Positions 58,298 through 64,000 of a stretch of DNA of 64,000 bases are shown piece by piece. The notes beneath the pieces were generated by a model. That model was given only the letters and a program-made list of their open reading frames with translations. It searched no databases and was not told where the DNA came from. Source of the DNA: Dryococelus australis. Its lineage: Eukaryota > Arthropoda > Insecta > Phasmatodea > Phasmatidae. Positions within the stretch are counted from its first letter, which is position 1, and every line of letters begins with the position of its first letter. Both the position numbers and the translations under genes were made by a program. The DNA lies in the NCBI GenBank assembly GCA_029891345.1, contig CM057002.1, positions 23,484,795-23,548,794 of the forward strand. Reading direction: 5' to 3'.

Positions 58298-59226
58298 CTG
58301 AGTCACGCAGGTTTTTGGAAGACAGCTTTGAAAAACTAAGACAAGGCAATTCTAGGTAATAGCTTCTCCCAACTCTCCGAGTAAATATTTTGCTAGATTG
58401 ACAAATTTACTTTTTTTTGCAATTTCTTCCGCTGAAATAGCGTGCCACATTTTAAGGCTGAAGAAACAGCTAGGCAGTAATACATCAGTCTGCTAAACAT
58501 TTGCTCACAAAGTTAATAGAAACTGTTAATTAGGATTCCACATTTCTAGTTTTTTTTTTTTTTCCCCTACTCGCTTCCATAAACTTGTCGAATACAATTC
58601 ACGCGTATAGCGTTAATATCTAACGCCTAGCATTTTATTTGTGGAAATTCTATGGCAAGGTTGAATCCAGCTAACTCGAGTATTTTTGTATGTATCTGAT
58701 CCGTATGTTCTGAAATACAGAGCTTTGAATAAACCGTTTTTATGTATGTCTGAGTGGTCTGGAATTGCGCTTCAAGTATGCGTGACGTCTTGAAATCTTT
58801 CAATAGACGTCGTCTAAAGTGAGTGTTCTTGTAGATCAGCACATGGACTTGAGTTTAATAGTTTCATGTAATAACGTGCAAAGTGTTTCAAACTTTGCAA
58901 CACAGGTAGGTGAAAGCCTTAAGGCGGCTCATCAAACTGCTATTCTCCCTTAGAAAATGTTGATATTGAAAATACTTTATTGGTCATCGAAAATAAAGAA
59001 AGCTTGGCGTTGGTATGGCGAATGTCCAAAAATCTCCATCTAGTCATTCACCCCCTTAGCACCATTCATTCAAACATCACGTTGGAATAAGTATCTTTCG
59101 TCAGTCACGCCGTAATTTGTAATTTGTTTACATAATTAAAAAATCCAATATTTTCTTTTTGTGTTGTAATACTTTTACAGTGGTTTGTGATGACTAGGGC
59201 TCTTATTTTTTGCTTGGACTTCAACT
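58298..59226. other. spacer, nothing recognised
   Basis: A+T-rich, with a T-run near 58550-58563. Confidence 0.45.
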
Positions 59227-59485
59227 GGGGCCAAGGTGGCTGAGCGGTTAGCCTGCTCGCCTCCCACCAAGGCGAACCGGGTTCAATCTCCGGCCGGGCC
59301 ACACAGATCTCCGCATGTGGGAATCGTGCCGGACGATGCCGCCGGTCGACGGATTTCCTCGAGAATCTCCGGTTTTCCCCTGCCCTCTCATTCCGGCGCT
59401 GCTCCGTACTCACCTCAGATCACCCTCATTCGCTCTCAAGACCGACCTCGCTGTTGAGAGCCGCCCAAATCTCTTCACTCACTCT
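59227..59485 (+). mobile_element. SINE family A, full length
   Basis: GGGGCCAAGGTGGCTGAGCG starts a tRNA-like head whose B box is GGGTTCAATCTCC. The body and 3' end (GAGCCGCCCAAATCTCTTCA) match the other copies. Frames on both strands are by-products. Confidence 0.95.
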
Positions 59486-62400
59486 TTCGACTTTAATGAC
59501 GGCTTTTCTGTCAACAGGAATATGTGCTACAGAAAATGCAAAGTGTTTGCCAGATCGTTCATTTTGCATTCGGCAATTAAGTGGAATATGGAGGTTAATA
59601 AAGTTATTAGTTTTCCAAAGTTACCATACACGTAGTAGTAAAATGGTAGGCATTCTAATATCCTGGAGGTAGAAACGTGAGTGGGTGTGTATCTCAACAG
59701 TAATATACCTGTTATTATCAGAATTGTAAGTTTATAATTAGAGTAATTTTCGTAATTTTCCAGGAAGACTGTTAGATTGGTCTCCCCTTTAACGACACCG
59801 TCGCTGTCGTGGGACACACTGGCGCTTACTGCCATCCATAAGAGACCAATTTCGTAAATTATTTGAGGGGGCGAGGTCCATTGGTTTTAACTGAATGCCA
59901 ATTATATTACGTAAAACAGTCGTTGACTCGCACTGTTAATTAAAAATATCGACAGTCCGTATGATGTGGGATGGTTTTGTGGCCGTTGAAAAAAAAATTG
60001 TTTACAGTGTGCCAATCGGTACGTCAGGCTGTTGATTTCCGTCGGAATAGTTACCTAAAGTGAGCCAAAAACATGGGTGCCTCTTAGATCTGTAACCTTT
60101 GTTGCTGTCGTGTTATCTTTTCCCACACTTGTATACGTTACACTTACCGCAGAGACCCTGAGACACAACCAGTTTGGAAGAGAATTAACATAATCGCGCC
60201 ACGCGGCCTTGTCGCTTTTGAAAGTCTTACACGCACGAGCACCAGCATAGTAGAGGTTAATCGAGCGATTTCAAAATCAACCTAAAAAAAAAAAAATTTT
60301 TTTTCCTTGCCTTGACGGTTTATTATAGGCCTATTTCAACAGACACAACGACTGCAGTGTTACCAGAAAAGTTCGCAATGACGTAAGAAAAAAAAAAGTT
60401 TAATTTACTAAGGTTATACAGAAAGGTTTTTTTTTTTTTCTACATTTGCGAGCAATAAATTATTTGATCGAATAAACTGTTGCTTCGGGCGTTTATATTT
60501 GGAGAGCTTTATTTTACATCAAATAAAAGCAACAATGTGACATTACAACACACAGATACAATCAATAACGGGAAATAGAAACCGCATTCAGCACGTATGT
60601 ATATAACACGTAAAGAATTCCACGGTACGAATCGAGTAAGTTGCCACAGAAAGGAATGAGTGAAAATAACGGAAATACGAGTAATCAAACAAAGGAACGA
60701 GAGTCAGATATGCAAACAACGCTCAGCGATACAACAAAAGTTAACGCAGGCTAATACACGGGCAAAAAAAAAAAAATACCGTCAGCGACCAGACTCAGGT
60801 GTTCTCGATAACAGTACTAACGTTTCGGGAACTAGAAAACGATCCCGTCTTCAAACATGTACACACCGTCACACGTAAATATTCATATTGATACAGAAAT
60901 CACTCGTTAAACATTTCTGGTTCCTTCTATCTGTTTACAGCGCACCAAGTGTAAGAACTTACTAACTTATCAACGCTACAAATATTGATCAACGCATGAC
61001 ACCGATCGAAAACAATTGCTGTGACCTGTCCTGAGGGGATCACAGCTCACGCGTTAATTAAGGGGATCAAGGTAGTCAGACGGACAGAGCACTGCAATGT
61101 ACAAAATACTACTTTTATTTAACTCAATGCTGCTATATAGAAGACAATATAAGGTTCGCCCACGGCGTTACTTTATCAACAAGAACTATCAGTGATTGGC
61201 TCAAATATGGCAGGCATAGCATGAGGTGCTATTAAGGTGCTCTTTTAGCTTCGATGGAGTCCAAGTTATCCCCCCGAATATCCCTGACGGCTCACGACCT
61301 AAGGCGCCCTACTGGAATTGTAGTTACCCTGTCAGTAGCGTCGACGAAAGACTGCGCGCAGACCTCCTCGACGGTGGCAGCAGTCTGCAGTCGAAGTGAG
61401 ACCGCGGGCCTGGTGGTTCTCTGCTGGAGCCGTCCCTCTGGCGGCTGGATCCAAGATGACCGCCAGTCGCCGACTTATCATCACCGAGGCGAGCTGAATG
61501 CAGTTGCGCGCTTTATGTGCCCACAATCTAACGCCCTTTAACCCAGTTCCCCCGCTGCAGCTCTGCTTGTGCATGACGCTCCAGGGGTGGGAGTCTTTTT
61601 GCCAAGTGCGCTGGAGCAGAATTTCAATTGTGCTTGCTAACGATCGTAAAAAAAAAAAAAAAACTGTGTCTTATAGCCTGAAACATGCAGAATACGAATT
61701 TTCGCCCCAAGAAAATTTGGGTGAGACTGTTTTGGGGACAAAGCAGTGCATCTTACTTGGATGCGTCTGCGTAAGTGGGTAATATATATATTTTTTTATT
61801 TCGGGTATGGATACTTAAGACTTTATGACTTAAATCGATTGATATAGACGAGATATTTTGGTTACCACCAAAATAAGCACTCCAGCACATCGTCACAGAT
61901 ATGGAAGTACAGACCAAGGCCCTTGTCTTCCCAAGCGGTAATCATTGGATTGGGTTAGTGTTAGGGGCGGCTGACCCACCCCCGCCCCCGCATGTCAGGT
62001 GTGTGGTTTTGTGACCCAGTGTAGCCTCTGGGCCACGGTTGTTCCAATATTTATTGCCCTCACTTGTGCCTACAAAAGCGAGCGGGAAGGCGGTGGAGTT
62101 GCGGTCTCTACTGGCACGGAATTTGGAAAATAAGAATGTAGATGTTGTTAAAAATTAGGTAATATCTGTAAAAAGTTGGTTTTATTACTTTTATAAAATG
62201 TTCCCGTGAAGTTAAGCAAGATGTCAGGAAGAGGCAGAGGAAGCGGGGCATTCCTCTAACTAGATATAAATTAATAACCCGAGTCGTGGCATTTGAGGCC
62301 GTACTGTGTTCGGTGCGTGTTTTTAGGTGTTAAATGTTAATAAAGTTGATTTTGTTTTATTAGGGATGTGGAAAAATGTATCAGGGAACAGTTTTCGTAC

Positions 62401-64000
62401 TTAATTTGCATTTTCAAGTTTAGTAGTGCAAATAATAAATTATTTTATGAGTATTGGCCGGTGGGCGGAACTTTATATTGAAGGAATTTTCTGATTGGCT
62501 GTATCTCAGCCGAGGAGAGGCACCGCGATTAAAATAACATGTGTATGGTGATTATTATTGTTAAAAACTTGAAGGTACATAATTTTGTTAAAGTATTTAG
62601 TCAGGGGCCGTGAGCCGCCATCGCCCCAGACTTCTATAGGGCGACTCCGGCCTAAATACGTTTCCCTGGCGGGTGTGTTTTCAAAACAGCCGGGCTGGCT
62701 CGTCGAGGTCGCGCCATCCTGCTCTCTCGCATGTCCTCTGCCAGCCCTGGCTAATGGTGACCACACCAATATGTTAATTTAACACGCGGAAGGATGTGGA
62801 ATTGGAAGGAAACTAAATCTTAAACACCGTTTTATTTTTCATTTTCTTAATAAACTGCGAGCATCCAGTAGCAGACATTTATTTAGAAATATCCCTGCTA
62901 CTAAACGTACGAAATCTGCAAGCCTGTAAAGCTTTATCTGAGTTTAAATTTTGGAGCCTTTGATTTTTCCAGATGTCAGCTTTTAAGAAGAAAAAAAAGT
63001 CCCATTATGATAACACTTGCCGATTGCATGAAAGTTCGCAGTTGTTTCAAGTTTTACAGGTGGTGATACAGTTTCTTTCGTTTAATGTTAGAAATAATTC
63101 CGGGAAATCATGAAAAAGCAATCTTCAAAATTTACCACCAAATCGTTATAGAATTATTGACATGGAGTGAGGAGATTTGGTCTTGAAAGCCGAAGAATTA
63201 CTGGCATCCTGTTTAGCCAGCAAAGGATATTCCCCAAATTTTACATATTTTTTCCCTGTGAAATCTTGAATCGTTCTATAAACTGTAGCGAATATTTCTG
63301 TAAATTATTATTTTATTCACTACGTATAAACAAGAAATTTTTCAATTATTTTTATGAAGCGGGATTTAAACACGAGCGAAAAAATGTATCCGAACATATC
63401 GCTTTCAAGTGCTGCCTCCTGAAATTTCTTCCCTATTACTGTTTGTAGAAGCAACTGGTTTAGTCTAAAATTAATTACCTAGCTGCCAACGCAACGTTAA
63501 GACACACGTAAATAAAATACGACATATACTAGGACTTTTGGTCCCGTTCCATTTCACACTTCGACGACCATCGACACTATGTTGAGAAAAAAAAAGCTCC
63601 TCGCGTTAGAGGTGGGGCAGAAAACATCGTCTCTAGACTGAACTTCGGGTTCTGAATCAACTGGAAGATACCGGAAGTCAGAAGTGTATCATAATTCGTG
63701 TAGGCAAGTACGTTAGTTTAGTTTATATTAGGGTATGTTCAGAGACGATGGTTCATCACGACAACAGTTGACGGTTTACTAGGATTCAACGTACTCTAAA
63801 CACGTCTTAACAGTTTTTCTTCGTTATTGTCTGTCATGCATGACAGGAGTTCTTATCTCATCTCACTGGACCAATCAGGATTCTTATATTCTACAGTAGA
63901 ACATTTGTTACTAAGTGGTCAAAAACTGGGTCATCCAATCATAAAATAATTAAGCAACTATACTGTGTTACTGAAGATTTATTATCTCAAAAAATTTTCC
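59486..64000. other. mainly unique DNA
   Basis: 61240-61620 and 61960-62120 are GC-richer. 62040-62390 begins TGTTCC and ends GGAACA, with TACAAAAG and AATAAAG boxes, and might be a short LTR, but the flanks show no target duplication. A 16-bp palindrome CTGTCATGCATGACAG lies at 63831-63846. No coding exon, tRNA or shared repeat was recognised. Confidence 0.4.

Noticed and set aside
60240..60300. Possible sixth end of the 425-bp MITE (CGATTTCAAAATCAACCT)
   Set aside because: The similarity is only about 20 bases next to A and T runs, and no terminal GGCTGTTCAC is present.

Overview
This is an A+T-rich, repeat-dense stretch of eukaryotic nuclear DNA, best read as a large arthropod genome. It contains tRNA-derived SINEs with a body I recognise from polyneopteran insects (locust, cockroach, stick-insect type), and transposase fragments of Tc1/mariner and IS630 types common in insects. 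There are no bacterial-style operons, rRNA genes or CRISPR arrays. I find no protein-coding host gene that I can support. The open frames are short, mostly sit inside transposons or satellites, and none resembles a conserved cellular protein. The window is best described as intergenic or intronic DNA built from nested mobile elements, with a few promoter-like islands.

Layout. 1-3.3 kb: the end of a hAT-like MITE and a complete solo LTR with a 4-bp target duplication. 3.3-12.4 kb: a candidate 9.1-kb element bounded by very long inverted arms (about 1.5 and 2.1 kb) around a 5.4-kb core with no recognisable gene. 12.4-21 kb: a truncated SINE, a GC-rich block, a 16-unit 37-bp minisatellite with a perfectly duplicated 155-bp higher-order unit, and a reverse-oriented SINE. 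22-29 kb: a dense cluster of TA-target MITEs, an IS630/mariner-type transposase pseudogene, SINEs, a hAT-like MITE and a 1.9-kb TA-target transposon, with a promoter-like island carrying three NRF1-type palindromes between them. 29-33.5 kb: two CpG-dense promoter-like islands, a long G-run/C-run hairpin and a degraded Ty3/gypsy integrase region. 34-40 kb: a Russian-doll zone containing a mariner deletion derivative split by a PIF-like MITE, and a TIR element split by a SINE. 40-59 kb: more hAT-like and TA-type MITEs (two carrying nested TTAA-target elements), a second solo LTR, a perfect 26-bp hairpin, a second copy of the TIR element, SINEs, trinucleotide and AT arrays, and an inverted second copy of the 1.8-kb transposon. 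59-64 kb: mostly unique DNA.

Several target-site duplications can be read directly: 8 bp for the hAT-like MITEs, TA for the large MITE group, TTAA, TAA, and 4 bp for the LTRs. In three cases a related sequence in the same window shows the empty site. The elements therefore date one another, and the larger TA-type transposon shares subterminal modules with the short MITEs, suggesting they were moved by the same machinery.
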